Position numbers and translations under genes: made by a program. Shown one piece after another: positions 34,686 through 44,173 of a DNA stretch of 64,000 nucleotides. Source of the DNA: an uncultured Pelagibacteraceae bacterium (GTDB taxonomy: Bacteria > Pseudomonadota > Alphaproteobacteria > Pelagibacterales > Pelagibacteraceae); NCBI GenBank assembly GCA_902516625.1, contig CABXYU010000002.1, positions 26,411-90,410 on the forward strand, written 5' to 3'. The notes under the pieces were generated by a model. The model was given only the letters and a program-made list of their open reading frames with translations. It did not search any database and was not told the DNA's origin. Position 1 is the stretch's first letter; each line of letters starts with the position of its first letter.

Positions 34686-35201
34686 ATGACTACGATAGTT
34701 TTAGTAAGAAAAAATAATGAAGTAGTGGTTGCTGGAGACGGACAGGTAAGTATGGGTAATACTGTAGTCAAAAAAACTGCTTCGAAAGTTAGAAAAATCG
34801 AAAAAAGAGGTGTGGTTGCGGGTTTTGCAGGATCAACTGCTGATGCACTAACATTATTTGAGAGACTAGAGGCAAAATTAGAAAAACATGCTGGAAATTT
34901 ATCACGAGCTGCTGTTGAATTAGCAAAAGATTGGAGAACAGACAAATATTTAAGGAGATTAGAGGCTCTTATGGCTATAGGAGATAAAGAAAATAGTTAT
35001 ATCATTTCAGGCACTGGTGATGTTCTTGAACCAGAGGGTGATGTGATTGGAATAGGATCAGGTGGAAATTATGCATTAGCCGCAGGGAAAGTTTTAATGG
35101 ATACTGATATGAATGCTGAAGAAGTTGCAAAAAAATCAATCAATGTTGCTTCTGAAATATGTGTTTTTACAAACAACAATATAAAAGTTGAAAAAATATA
35201 A
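34686..35201 (+). CDS. hslV: ATP-dependent protease peptidase subunit HslV
   Basis: A 171-residue proteasome-like peptidase starting [20 protein letters not shown]. After Met removal Thr2 becomes the N-terminal nucleophile, as in all HslV proteins. [13 protein letters not shown] and [16 protein letters not shown] follow the usual pattern. It assembles as a dodecamer capped by HslU, encoded immediately downstream with a one-base stop/start overlap. Confidence 0.97.
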   Translation: MTTIVLVRKNNEVVVAGDGQVSMGNTVVKKTASKVRKIEKRGVVAGFAGSTADALTLFERLEAKLEKHAGNLSRAAVELAKDWRTDKYLRRLEALMAIGDKENSYIISGTGDVLEPEGDVIGIGSGGNYALAAGKVLMDTDMNAEEVAKKSINVASEICVFTNNNIKVEKI

Positions 35202-36574
35202 TGGATAAATCGAACGTAACACAACTTCATCCTAAAGATAAAGATGCTAGTAAAGAAGCTTCTTTGGGAAGCTCACTTTCACCAAGAGAAATAGTCTCTG
35301 AATTAGATCGATTTGTTGTTGGTCAAAATAAAGCCAAAAGAGCTGTTGCAGTCGCACTAAGAAATAGATGGAGAAGACAAGCTCTTGAGGGCGAAATGAA
35401 AAATGAAGTTTTACCAAAAAATATTTTAATGATTGGTCCTACGGGCGTTGGTAAGACGGAGATATCTAGAAGATTATCTAAATTAGCAGAAGCTCCTTTT
35501 GTAAAAGTAGAAGCTACAAGATTTACAGAAGTTGGATATGTTGGTAGAGACGTTGAACAAATCGTGAGAGATTTAGTCGAAATAGCTATATCAATGGAAA
35601 AAGTCAAAAAAAGAAAAGAAGTTTATACAAAGGCGCAAAAGTTAGCTGAAGAAAAAGTATTAGACGCACTTGTTGGTAAGAAAGCTAGTTTAGCAACAAG
35701 AGAAAGCTTTAGGAAAAGATTAAGAAACGGCGATCTTGATGATAATGAAATAGAAATCGCAGTAAGTGAATCTGGAGGAAATAGCACTTCTTTTGAAATT
35801 CCAGGGATGCCTGGAGCTAATGTTGGGATGATTAACATTGGAGAAATGCTAGGTAAATCTATGGGTGCAAAAGAAAAAAAGAAAAAAATGACTGTGAAAG
35901 AATCCCATGAAATTTTAATAAATGATGAATCTGATAAGCTTATTGAACAAGATAAAATTGTAAAAGCAGCAAAAATTTCAACAGAAAATAATGGAATAGT
36001 TTTTTTAGATGAGATTGATAAAATCTCAGGAAGATCAGATAGAGTGGGTGGTGATGTATCTAGAGAAGGAGTTCAAAGAGATTTATTACCTCTGATTGAA
36101 GGTACTACTGTAAATACAAAATACGGCCCAATAAAAACTGATCATATTTTATTTATTGCTTCAGGTGCTTTCCAATTAGCAAAGCCATCTGATTTATTAC
36201 CTGAACTTCAAGGAAGATTGCCAATAAGAGTTGAACTTGAAGCTTTGTCTAGTGACGATTTTAAAAGAATTTTAAAAGAACCTGACTATAGCTTAATAAA
36301 ACAATATGTTGCTTTACTAAAAACTGAAAATGTTGATCTTGAATTTTCAGCTGATGGAATTGATGCTATTGCTAATATTGCATCAGAAGTAAATACTTCT
36401 GTAGAAAATATAGGTGCAAGAAGATTACATACGATTATAGAAAAAATTTTAGATGAAATAAGTTTTACAGCAACTGATAGATCAGGTGAAAAAATAATTA
36501 TTAATAAAGAGTATATTAATAAAAATTTAGATAGTTTAGTTAAAGATACTGATCTTTCAAAATTTATTTTATAA
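35201..36574 (+). CDS. hslU: ATPase subunit HslU
   Basis: A 457-residue AAA+ unfoldase. The order is [20 protein letters not shown], Walker [40 protein letters not shown]-like sequence, an intermediate I-domain, Walker [15 protein letters not shown], and the sensor II/C-terminal [18 protein letters not shown] ending in hydrophobic FIL for HslV docking. About 15 extra polar residues precede the conserved start, which is mildly unusual. It overlaps the convergent Smr gene by six bases. Confidence 0.97.
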   Translation: MDKSNVTQLHPKDKDASKEASLGSSLSPREIVSELDRFVVGQNKAKRAVAVALRNRWRRQALEGEMKNEVLPKNILMIGPTGVGKTEISRRLSKLAEAPFVKVEATRFTEVGYVGRDVEQIVRDLVEIAISMEKVKKRKEVYTKAQKLAEEKVLDALVGKKASLATRESFRKRLRNGDLDDNEIEIAVSESGGNSTSFEIPGMPGANVGMINIGEMLGKSMGAKEKKKKMTVKESHEILINDESDKLIEQDKIVKAAKISTENNGIVFLDEIDKISGRSDRVGGDVSREGVQRDLLPLIEGTTVNTKYGPIKTDHILFIASGAFQLAKPSDLLPELQGRLPIRVELEALSSDDFKRILKEPDYSLIKQYVALLKTENVDLEFSADGIDAIANIASEVNTSVENIGARRLHTIIEKILDEISFTATDRSGEKIIINKEYINKNLDSLVKDTDLSKFIL

Positions 36575-36982
36575 TTTTTTTTTTAAAAAAATATAGAACG
36601 CGCCACTACCGCCATCCTCAACATTGGCATCACCTATTGAGTTTATCATTTTAAGAAGACTATTATTATTTTTTACAAATTCAGGTAAAGAATTTTTCAA
36701 TATACCTAAATCAATAGACTTGTAGGGGTCTTTACTATTTTCCGAATGAAGTCCTTTTCCAGTAACAATTATTAATTTATTTACTCCATCTCTATAGGCT
36801 TTGCTTATAAGCTCTTCAATTTTTTTGTTCGCCTCGTCTAAAGAATATCCGTGAAAATCGAACGTTCTGGAATTTATTCTTTTTTTTATTTTTAAATGCT
36901 CTTCCTTATCGGATAGTTTTTCTTTATTCTGTAAAAAATTTTCCCAATCTTTTTTATCTTTATTTGAAATTTTTCTGATCAA
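36569..36982 (-). CDS. Smr domain protein
   Basis: A 137-residue small MutS-related (Smr) domain. [20 protein letters not shown] is the DxHG motif, and [11 protein letters not shown] is the second motif, with the final segment [12 protein letters not shown] in the expected place. Smr domains are nucleases or nucleic-acid binders. It begins right after the Tim44-like gene stop in a minus-strand pair. Confidence 0.92.
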   Translation of the reverse strand: MIRKISNKDKKDWENFLQNKEKLSDKEEHLKIKKRINSRTFDFHGYSLDEANKKIEELISKAYRDGVNKLIIVTGKGLHSENSKDPYKSIDLGILKNSLPEFVKNNNSLLKMINSIGDANVEDGGSGAFYIFLKKKL

Positions 36983-37579
36983 TTAAGTTAGGATATCTAC
37001 TAATTGCCAATTTGGATTATTTGATCTGGTATCTCTTGAAAATACCCATGTATCATAAATTTTTTTTATTTTTTCTGGGTCACCAGATATTATTTTTTTA
37101 TTCTTATCTTTAATACAAGTTATAACTTCGCTTACAAAATCTACTGTTACCTTAAGAACACTATTTGTATTTTTGTGTTCCTTTATTATTGCTGAATTTA
37201 CCCCGATAAATGTAATTTCAGCAAAATGACCTCTGTCATGCCTTTGTGTAAGAGCATCATTAAATTGATCGCGTATTTTTTCACTTAAAAGTGGTTTGCT
37301 CTTTGTGAGTTTATTATCGTCATCACTAAAGTCGGTAATTATAGTTTCGTATGCTATTTTTGCTCCTTTTAAAAATTCTTTTTGGGCCTCTTCATCAAAA
37401 CTCTTTTGCTTTTTGATCTTCTGTTCTGATCTCACGTTTTTTGAAACTTCTTCAAATTGCGGTGCTGTCTTACCTTCAAAACCTGTTCTTTTACCCAAAA
37501 CTCCTCTTAATCTTAAGAAAATAAATCCAACAATCATTGCAAGCAAAATGATGTCGATATATTCAAAACTGTAATTCAT
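36983..37579 (-). CDS. Tim44-like domain protein
   Basis: A 198-residue membrane-linked protein with one N-terminal helix (YIDIILLAMIVGFIFLRLRGVLG) and a Tim44-like domain. EFLKGAKIAYETIITDFSDD, DQFNDALTQRHDRGH and DTWVFSRDTRSNNPNWQLVDI match the fold found in mitochondrial Tim44 and alphaproteobacterial TimA. Presence beside Smr, FxsA and SecB is the standard alphaproteobacterial order, and a role in protein export or envelope assembly is suggested. Confidence 0.93.
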   Translation of the reverse strand: MNYSFEYIDIILLAMIVGFIFLRLRGVLGKRTGFEGKTAPQFEEVSKNVRSEQKIKKQKSFDEEAQKEFLKGAKIAYETIITDFSDDDNKLTKSKPLLSEKIRDQFNDALTQRHDRGHFAEITFIGVNSAIIKEHKNTNSVLKVTVDFVSEVITCIKDKNKKIISGDPEKIKKIYDTWVFSRDTRSNNPNWQLVDILT

Positions 37580-37636
37580 AGTCTTAATCTAATTACTATG
37601 TTGAATAATTTCAACTAACAATTACATTAAAGACAA

Positions 37637-38062
37637 ATGAACACAGTTCTTTTAACTATTATTTTGGTTCCTGTTATTGAGATCTATCTATTTATCAAGA
37701 TTGGATCTCAAATAGGAGCATTTAATACAATTTCCCTTATATTCATTACAGCCATAATTGGTATTTTTTACGCAAGGTACGAAAGCTTAAATACTTTACG
37801 ATCAGGAATAACTCAACTTATTAAAAATGAATTGCCAGCATATGAAATTATTTCTGGAGCCGCTATTGCTTTTGCGGCACTTCTTCTGATAATACCAGGT
37901 TTTGCAACTGATTTTTTAGGTTTCCTATTTATTTTTCCATTAACAAGAAAATTAATTTTTGGAAAATTTTTAAAAAAATATAAAAATGAAAGCTCCGAAA
38001 AGAAACCATTTATAGAAGGAGAGTTTGAGGATATTAAGGATGACGATGACCGAAAAATTTAA
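37637..38062 (+). CDS. fxsA: FxsA-family membrane protein
   Basis: A 141-residue protein with the FxsA core: VPVIEIYLFIKIGSQIGAF, ITAIIGIFYARYESLNTL and LLIIPGFATDFLGFLFIFP. In E. coli FxsA overproduction relieves phage T7 exclusion by the F plasmid; its ordinary role is unclear. It is divergent from the Tim44-like gene and overlaps secB by 17 bases. Confidence 0.92.
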   Translation: MNTVLLTIILVPVIEIYLFIKIGSQIGAFNTISLIFITAIIGIFYARYESLNTLRSGITQLIKNELPAYEIISGAAIAFAALLLIIPGFATDFLGFLFIFPLTRKLIFGKFLKKYKNESSEKKPFIEGEFEDIKDDDDRKI

Positions 38063-38468
38063 AATATTAGGTAAATACGTCAAAGACATGTCAAGTGAAA
38101 CACCAGATGTAGAAACCTTTTTATTTGTGAAGGATAATATCTCTAAGTACCAATTAAGTATTGATATTACGTCAAAACCACTAAAAGATAAAGTCGTTGA
38201 AGTAATCACAACTATTAAATACCAAGACAATGATAATAATGAAAAAAAAGCTTTTTTTGAAATAATATTTGCAACAATCATAAAAGTTACAGATGAGATT
38301 AAAGATAAAAAAACTATAGAAAAAATTATATTGTGTGATGTACAAAAAGAAATCTATTCGGATATTGAAAAATCATTATTAAATTTACTTCACAATTCAG
38401 GATACCCTGGTATAAAATTTGAAAAAAAAGTTGATTTTGAAAAACTTTATAATCAAAAATTTAATTAA
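38046..38468 (+). CDS. secB: protein-export chaperone SecB
   Basis: A 140-residue SecB. The start at 38046 is supported by AAGGA five bases upstream; an ATG two codons earlier is also possible. KFKILGKYVKDMSSETPDVE is the family start and the C-terminus has LLHNSGYPGIKFEKKVDFEKLY. SecB keeps preproteins unfolded and hands them to SecA. It overlaps fxsA upstream and the convergent dnaQ gene downstream by eight bases. Confidence 0.94.
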   Translation: MTEKFKILGKYVKDMSSETPDVETFLFVKDNISKYQLSIDITSKPLKDKVVEVITTIKYQDNDNNEKKAFFEIIFATIIKVTDEIKDKKTIEKIILCDVQKEIYSDIEKSLLNLLHNSGYPGIKFEKKVDFEKLYNQKFN

Positions 38469-39126
38469 AATAATTTTTTTTTAAATTTGTTTTTAAATAT
38501 GAAGTATGATTTTTTTTTTCATCTTCTGAAATTTTAACAATCTTTTTAAAATACAATACATTTTTGTTCGTTTCATTGTTAGATTCTTTTTCTTGAGTAT
38601 TAAAATTTAGCGTAGGTTCTTTTTGATCAATTAAATTAATATAAACTTTTGCGAGCAAATCACAATCAATCAATGCAGTATGTTTTTTTCTTCTCGTATT
38701 ATCAATTCTATATCTTTTACAGAGAGCATCCAAGCTTATTGATGAACCAGGAAATTTTTCTCTTGCTAAAACTAGTGTATCAATAACTTCATTTTGAATT
38801 TTACCTTTACCTAAGATTTTAAGCTCATTGTTCAAATGCGATAAATCAAATTCTGCGTTATGAATTATTAACCTTTTATCTTTTATAAATTCTAAAAATT
38901 CATCTGATAGCTCATTAAACTTTTTTTTATCAGCTAAAAATTGGTCTGAATAACCGTGAACTTCAAAAGCTTTTTCAGAAACTTTTCGTTCAGGGTTTAA
39001 ATAACAATGAAATTTTTTATGGGTCGGTATTAAATTATCTAATTCTATGCACCCTATCTCTACAATCCTATGACCATCTTTTACCGAGATCCCGGTTGTT
39101 TCAGTATCTAGGACTATTTCTTTCAT
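38461..39126 (-). CDS. dnaQ: DNA polymerase III epsilon subunit
   Basis: A 221-residue proofreading 3'-5' exonuclease. Exo I reads VLDTETTGISVKDGHRIVEIG, split as LDTETTG with the two acidic ligands; Exo II is IIHNAEFDLSHLNNEL and Exo III contains KKHTALIDCDLLAKVY. It lies four bases into the overlap with coaE. The chain ppsR-maf-aroE-coaE-dnaQ matches the Caulobacter origin region. Confidence 0.96.
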   Translation of the reverse strand: MKEIVLDTETTGISVKDGHRIVEIGCIELDNLIPTHKKFHCYLNPERKVSEKAFEVHGYSDQFLADKKKFNELSDEFLEFIKDKRLIIHNAEFDLSHLNNELKILGKGKIQNEVIDTLVLAREKFPGSSISLDALCKRYRIDNTRRKKHTALIDCDLLAKVYINLIDQKEPTLNFNTQEKESNNETNKNVLYFKKIVKISEDEKKNHTSYLKTNLKKNYFN

Positions 39127-39695
39127 TGTAAAATCTCTTGTAAAATATGTTTAACATATTTTTTTACAGTTTTTGGATTAAAATTATTCCTCACAATGTA
39201 TTGAGATTTTTTTTTCTTATAATCGAGTGGAAGTTGAATTTTTTTAAATTTTTCAATAATTTTTTTATTAAAATTTTTTCTTTTTTTTAACCTTTTTAAA
39301 ACTTCTGATTTTTTTGCATCAACAAAAACTAAAACATCATTTTTTTTGTTAATTCTGTTTTCTAGGAAAAGTGGTATATCTAAAATTAATATTTCTTGAT
39401 TTTTGTTTTTCTTTAAAAATTTTCCTAATTTTCTTCTAATTTCTACATGAATTATAGAAACAATTTTATCTAAATTCATTTTATTGGAGATAATTGCTTT
39501 AGTGACGTCTTTTTTATCTACAGGGAATGAAGCGAAAAATTTTGGAAGTTTTTTTTTAAGCTTTTTAAAAACCTTTTTATCTTTTTTGTAAATTTTTGCT
39601 ACCTCTGCGTCTGCATCAAATATTGGATAACCAAAACTTTTAGCAACAAAACTTTTCCCTGAACCGATATCACCAAGAACTCCAATTTTAATCAT
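39123..39695 (-). CDS. coaE: dephospho-CoA kinase
   Basis: A 190-residue P-loop kinase for the last step of coenzyme A synthesis. GVLGDIGSGKSFVAKSF is the Walker A loop, PIFDADAEVAKIY holds the CoA-site Asp, and EILILDIPLFLENRINKKND is the conserved LID-side segment. Overlaps of four bases with aroE and dnaQ place it in one operon. Confidence 0.95.
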   Translation of the reverse strand: MIKIGVLGDIGSGKSFVAKSFGYPIFDADAEVAKIYKKDKKVFKKLKKKLPKFFASFPVDKKDVTKAIISNKMNLDKIVSIIHVEIRRKLGKFLKKNKNQEILILDIPLFLENRINKKNDVLVFVDAKKSEVLKRLKKRKNFNKKIIEKFKKIQLPLDYKKKKSQYIVRNNFNPKTVKKYVKHILQEILQ

Positions 39696-40486
39696 TGATC
39701 TAAAAATTCAATAAGTTTGTTATTAACTTCAGGTGTAATATCGTGCCAGATTTTAAATGCCAAATAAGCCTGATAAATAAACATCATCTTTCCATTTTCT
39801 GTAAAACCCCCATATTTCTTAGCAGATTTTAAGAAATCTGTTTCACTTGGATTGTAAATTACATCATAAAAGAACCTATTTTTCGCTAGTTTTTCAAAAT
39901 TAATATCTATTCGATCTTTATTATCAAGTCCTAAACTTGTGGCATTTATTATCATGTCGAAATCCGTAGTTTTTCCCCAATCTATAATATCTAAATCATC
40001 AAATGTTTTTTTTAAATTTTCAGCTTTACTTTTTGTTCTATTGCTAACTAAAATTTTTGAAACTTTCATATTTTTTAATCCAAGTATAATAGAAGGGACT
40101 ACACCGCCAGCTCCCAATATTAAAATTTTTTTTCCTGTAATGTTAAATTTGGCGCTCTTTATACCAAGTTGAAATCCTTCTATATCAGTGTTTTCTCCAA
40201 TAATTTTATTGTCTTTTAGATATATAGTATTAACTGATTGTGTTAGTTTTGCATCAGGGCTTAATTTATCTATATAAGGAATTACTTTATTTTTAAATGG
40301 CACTGTAACATTAGCACCATAAATTTTTTTCTTTCTAATATCTGTTATAAGGTCCTTAATTTGCTCTTCCTCTAATTTTTTCTTTTCATATATAGCTTTT
40401 AAATTAGATTTTTTTATCCAATAATTATGCAACCTCGGTGACAATGAGTGGTCTATAGGATTTCCTATTACAAAATAATTTTTCAT
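39692..40486 (-). CDS. aroE: shikimate dehydrogenase
   Basis: A 264-residue NADP-dependent enzyme. GNPIDHSLSPRLHNYWI and ANVTVPFKNKVIPYID form the substrate domain with the catalytic Lys, ILILGAGGVVPSIILGL is the dinucleotide motif, and INATSLGLD is typical. It makes shikimate for aromatic amino acids. The gene is in a four-base overlap chain with maf and coaE. Confidence 0.95.
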   Translation of the reverse strand: MKNYFVIGNPIDHSLSPRLHNYWIKKSNLKAIYEKKKLEEEQIKDLITDIRKKKIYGANVTVPFKNKVIPYIDKLSPDAKLTQSVNTIYLKDNKIIGENTDIEGFQLGIKSAKFNITGKKILILGAGGVVPSIILGLKNMKVSKILVSNRTKSKAENLKKTFDDLDIIDWGKTTDFDMIINATSLGLDNKDRIDINFEKLAKNRFFYDVIYNPSETDFLKSAKKYGGFTENGKMMFIYQAYLAFKIWHDITPEVNNKLIEFLDQ

Positions 40487-41064
40487 GTCTTTAACAGATA
40501 TTCCTTAATCTTTTTTATTGGTAGACCCATAATGGTGTCCTTGTCGCCCTCAATTTTTGAAAATAGGCTCCTACCCTCTCCTTCTATCTGATAAACATTA
40601 TACGCATAAAGGTTTTCATCGCTAATTTTATTAAGATAGTTTTTTAATTCCTGTTCTGTCATGTTTTTCATTGTCAATGCTGCTTTATCAGTATAATTCC
40701 AAATCATTGCTCCATTTTTGGAAATACAAACCGAACTTATTAAATAATGTTTTTTTCCATTAAGTTTTTTTAATATGTTAAGCGCTTCTTCCCTGCTTTC
40801 TGGTTTTGATATTAGTTCTTTATTCAAATCAATAACACTATCAGCTCCCAACACAAGTTTATCATAATTCCTTTGACTAATTTTATTTGCCTTAAGTTCT
40901 GCTAAATTTTTAGAAATAATTTCAGGTGTAGCATTTTTTGATAATAAACTTTTTTTAATATCATCCTCGTTAACATTAGACGGTTCTACTTCCGATAAAA
41001 TTTGATTTTGATCTAAGATTTCTTTTCTTATTTTACTTTTTGATGCAAGGATTATATTAACCAT
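40483..41064 (-). CDS. maf: Maf family nucleotide pyrophosphatase
   Basis: A 193-residue Maf protein. LASKSKIRKEILDQ is the nucleotide-binding start (usual S/RxxR), KLVLGADSVIDLNKELISKP contains the catalytic Asp, and EGEGRSLFSKIEGDKDTIMG is the C-terminal signature. Family members hydrolyse non-canonical nucleotides. It overlaps ppsR by eight bases and aroE by four. Confidence 0.95.
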   Translation of the reverse strand: MVNIILASKSKIRKEILDQNQILSEVEPSNVNEDDIKKSLLSKNATPEIISKNLAELKANKISQRNYDKLVLGADSVIDLNKELISKPESREEALNILKKLNGKKHYLISSVCISKNGAMIWNYTDKAALTMKNMTEQELKNYLNKISDENLYAYNVYQIEGEGRSLFSKIEGDKDTIMGLPIKKIKEYLLKT

Positions 41065-41881
41065 TTTTTTTAAATATTTCGTAAATTTTAATAATTGATG
41101 CTGCTGTTTCCTCTACTGATTTTCTTGTTACATCTATGGTTGGCCATTTATATTTTTTAAAAGTGTTCTTTGCATTATCAACTTCTTTTTTTATCTCATT
41201 CAAATCAGTATATAACTTATTTTCAGTCTCTTTTAATGAATTCATTCTATTCTTTCTAATGTCAACCAGTCTTCCTGGTTCGGTATTCAATCCGATCACA
41301 CAAGATATTTTCGGGCTCTCTTTTAAAATTTTAGGAATTGAATTTTCATTTACAAGAGGAATATTAGAAGTTTTAAAACCTTTGTTTGCAAGATATATTG
41401 ATGTCGGTGTTTTGCTGGTTCTGCTTACTCCTAATAAGATTATATCAGATTTATCAATTTCTCCTATTAAATTACCATCATCATGATTCATTGTGAATTG
41501 GATTGCTTCTATTCTTTTATAATATTCTTCATTTAAAGCATGCTGGCCGCTCGGAAGATGTGATGCCTTCTGGTTTAAAAGTTTTGAAAAACTTAATATC
41601 AGATCTCCTAACACTCCAAAACAAGGAATTTTTTTATCGTTGCTTGTGTTAGCGAGATACTTTGCAAGGTTGTTATCAACGATTGTATATAATATTACAG
41701 AATTTTCTTTGTCTTCGGCCTCTGATAATATTTTTAGTATTTGATTTTCTGTTCTAGTAAAAGAGTATGAATGAACTTTATAATTTGTATTCTTAAATTG
41801 TGCTTTGATTGCCAAGAATATCCTATCTAAAGTTTCTCCAGTTGAATCAGAAATTAAATATATTTGATAAGTATTGTTCAT
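41057..41881 (-). CDS. ppsR: pyruvate phosphate dikinase regulatory protein (DUF299)
   Basis: A 274-residue bifunctional kinase/phosphorylase. ISDSTGETLDRIFLAI is the family start, and GVSRTSKTPTSIYLANKG is the P-loop region. It controls PPDK or PEP synthase by ADP-dependent phosphorylation. It is the first gene leftwards from the origin, as in Caulobacter, and heads a tight minus-strand operon. No PPDK gene is in the window. Confidence 0.95.
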   Translation of the reverse strand: MNNTYQIYLISDSTGETLDRIFLAIKAQFKNTNYKVHSYSFTRTENQILKILSEAEDKENSVILYTIVDNNLAKYLANTSNDKKIPCFGVLGDLILSFSKLLNQKASHLPSGQHALNEEYYKRIEAIQFTMNHDDGNLIGEIDKSDIILLGVSRTSKTPTSIYLANKGFKTSNIPLVNENSIPKILKESPKISCVIGLNTEPGRLVDIRKNRMNSLKETENKLYTDLNEIKKEVDNAKNTFKKYKWPTIDVTRKSVEETAASIIKIYEIFKKNG

Positions 41882-42158
41882 GTATAAATTGTTAATAAAA
41901 TTGTATTATTTAAAACATATTAGTATTTTTTAATATTCATAATTTTTCATTGTAAAATAAGAGTTTTGTTAACAACTTTAAACATGTTTATATTTTTTTA
42001 TATATTTTAATAGATGTGAATAAAGCTTCAATTTGCTCTATATATTTAATAATTTAAACTATTATTTGTTAATAACTAGTTGATAAGATAATGATAAAAT
42101 TTAATTACCACTATTCACATAACATACTACTAATACTATTTAAATATTAACAAACAAT
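41882..42158. other. probable chromosomal replication origin (oriC)
   Basis: A 277-base gap, over 80% A+T, lies between divergent ppsR and hemE, exactly where oriC sits in Caulobacter and relatives. It contains a perfect DnaA box in reverse orientation (TGTGAATAA, 42015-42023; TTATTCACA on the minus strand) and a one-mismatch box CTATTCACA at 42111-42119. The rest is runs of A and T suited to unwinding. Gene direction switches here: mostly minus to the left down to about 36.6 kb, plus to the right up to 53.6 kb. It must also hold the ppsR and hemE promoters. A GC-skew sign change would be decisive. Confidence 0.75.
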
Positions 42159-43160
42159 ATGACACCAATAGAAGAAGTAATTATTAACAGAAAAACAAAT
42201 ACAAAACCTATCTGGGTAATGAGACAAGCGGGTAGATATTTACCTGAATTTCGTGAGATAAGAAAAAACAATACAGACTTTATAAAGCTATGCCTTAATC
42301 CAAGTTTGTCCACCGAAATAACAATTCAACCTTTAAAAAGATTTGATTTAGATGCAGCAATAATTTTTTCAGATATATTAATGTTACCTTATGGTCTAAA
42401 CCAAAAAGTAGAATTTAAGAAAGGTATTGGCCCAATATTAGGAACTTTAGATTTAAACAGTATTTCTAAATTAGAAGAAATTGATTTTGTTAGCAAAATG
42501 AAACCAGTTTATGATTTAATTAATTTAGTTAAAAACCACGACCTTACAAAAGATAAAAGCACAATAGGATTCGTTGGTGCTCCATGGACACTCTTGGTTT
42601 ACATGATAAATCAAAAATCTCCAAAAGATGGTCTTAAAAATAATTTTTTTAAAAATGATTATTTGATAAAAAAAACTTTATCAATTATTCAAATTTTTTT
42701 AAAAGTACATATTAAGAATCAAATTAAGAGCGGTGCACATATTATACAAATTTTTGATAGTTGGGCTGGATTACTAGATGAGAAAGATTATGCAAACTAC
42801 ATCTATACTCCTACAGCTGATCTTGTTGAGTACATAAAATCTTTTAATATTCCAGTGATTTGTTTTCCAAAAGGAATTAAAAAATACAAAGAATATTGTG
42901 ATATAGTAAGACCAAACACCATATGCATTGATTATGAAGTTGATCCCAAAAAAATTATACAAGATATAAAAATCCCAGTTCAAGGAGGAATGGATCCAAA
43001 AATTTTATTAACAGATCAAGAAAATTTAAAAAAACAGGCTACGAAATACTTAGATATATTTAAAGATCACCCTTATATATTTAATTTAGGACATGGAATT
43101 TTACCCGAGACAGATCCAAAAATGATGGATTATCTTGTGAAAATAGTAAAAGATTATTAA
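42159..43160 (+). CDS. hemE: uroporphyrinogen decarboxylase
   Basis: A 333-residue HemE, converting uroporphyrinogen III to coproporphyrinogen III. PIWVMRQAGRYLPEFRE, AAIIFSDILMLPYGL, GFVGAPWTLLVYMI and FNLGHGILPETDP are the family landmarks, including the catalytic Asp in FSDI. It is the first gene on the right of the origin and lies one base before hemH, so heme genes get high dosage during replication. Confidence 0.97.
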   Translation: MTPIEEVIINRKTNTKPIWVMRQAGRYLPEFREIRKNNTDFIKLCLNPSLSTEITIQPLKRFDLDAAIIFSDILMLPYGLNQKVEFKKGIGPILGTLDLNSISKLEEIDFVSKMKPVYDLINLVKNHDLTKDKSTIGFVGAPWTLLVYMINQKSPKDGLKNNFFKNDYLIKKTLSIIQIFLKVHIKNQIKSGAHIIQIFDSWAGLLDEKDYANYIYTPTADLVEYIKSFNIPVICFPKGIKKYKEYCDIVRPNTICIDYEVDPKKIIQDIKIPVQGGMDPKILLTDQENLKKQATKYLDIFKDHPYIFNLGHGILPETDPKMMDYLVKIVKDY

Positions 43161-44162
43161 ATGGAAAATAACAAAAACCATCCACAAGTTAAATTTGGTA
43201 AGACTGGTGTTTTAATTGTTAATCTAGGAACACCAGACTCAACAAAATGGTTAGATATAAGAAAATATTTAAAAGAATTTTTATCTGATAGAAGGGTTAT
43301 AGAAATAAATCGATTTTTGTGGCAAATAATTTTAAACGTTTTTATTTTAAACTTAAGACCCTCTAAAACCGCCAAAGCTTATAAAGAAATTTGGATGAAC
43401 GAAATTGATAAATCTCCTCTCCTTTATTACACAGAGCTTCAGGCAAAAAAACTTAGTGAAAAAATGGATAATGAAAAAACTATTGTTGATTTTGCAATGA
43501 GATATGGGAATCCAAGCATAAGAAGCAAGCTAAATTTTTTGAAAGACAAAGGCTGTGAAAATATTATTATTTTACCATTGTATCCACAATACGCTGCTGC
43601 GACCACAGCAACAGTGTGTGATGAGGTTTATAGATCTTTTATGAAAATGAGATGGCAGCCTAGCTTACAAATTATTCCTCATTATGAAAGTGAACCACTT
43701 TACGTAGATGCTCTAGTTAAAAGTATTAAAAAAAAAATCTCAGAAATTAGTTGGAAACCAGATTTAATTTTAGCTTCTTATCATGGCATTCCTCAAGAAT
43801 ATTTCGATAAAGGCGATCCATACCAATGTTATTGTCAGAAAACAACACGTCTAATGAATGAGAAATTCCAAGACATTTTAATACAGACCACCTTTCAGTC
43901 TCGGTTTGGGCCAAGCAAATGGTTAACACCATACACAGACAAGATTCTTGAAAAGCTTCCGGGAGAGGGGAAAAAAAATGTTTTGATGATTTGTCCTGGT
44001 TTTGCATCCGATTGTGTAGAAACGCTTGAAGAAATTAATATACAAGGGAGAGAAACATTTATGAGTAACGGAGGAGAACATTTTGAATTTGTACCATGTC
44101 TTAATGATAACTCTGACCACATTCTCTTGTTTGAAAATTTAATTAGAAAATATTTAATTTAA
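43161..44162 (+). CDS. hemH: ferrochelatase
   Basis: A 333-residue ferrochelatase that inserts iron into protoporphyrin IX. VLIVNLGTPDSTKWLDIRKY, AMRYGNPSIRSKL, ILPLYPQYAAATTATV, LASYHGIPQEYFDKGDPY with the metal-site His, and CPGFASDCVETLEEI are present. The gene begins on the base after hemE ends. Confidence 0.97.
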   Translation: MENNKNHPQVKFGKTGVLIVNLGTPDSTKWLDIRKYLKEFLSDRRVIEINRFLWQIILNVFILNLRPSKTAKAYKEIWMNEIDKSPLLYYTELQAKKLSEKMDNEKTIVDFAMRYGNPSIRSKLNFLKDKGCENIIILPLYPQYAAATTATVCDEVYRSFMKMRWQPSLQIIPHYESEPLYVDALVKSIKKKISEISWKPDLILASYHGIPQEYFDKGDPYQCYCQKTTRLMNEKFQDILIQTTFQSRFGPSKWLTPYTDKILEKLPGEGKKNVLMICPGFASDCVETLEEINIQGRETFMSNGGEHFEFVPCLNDNSDHILLFENLIRKYLI

Positions 44163-44173
44163 GAGAAATACCA

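Noticed and set aside
43747-44122. Several minus-strand open frames inside hemH
   Set aside because: All overlap a strongly supported ferrochelatase and lack any recognisable pattern.
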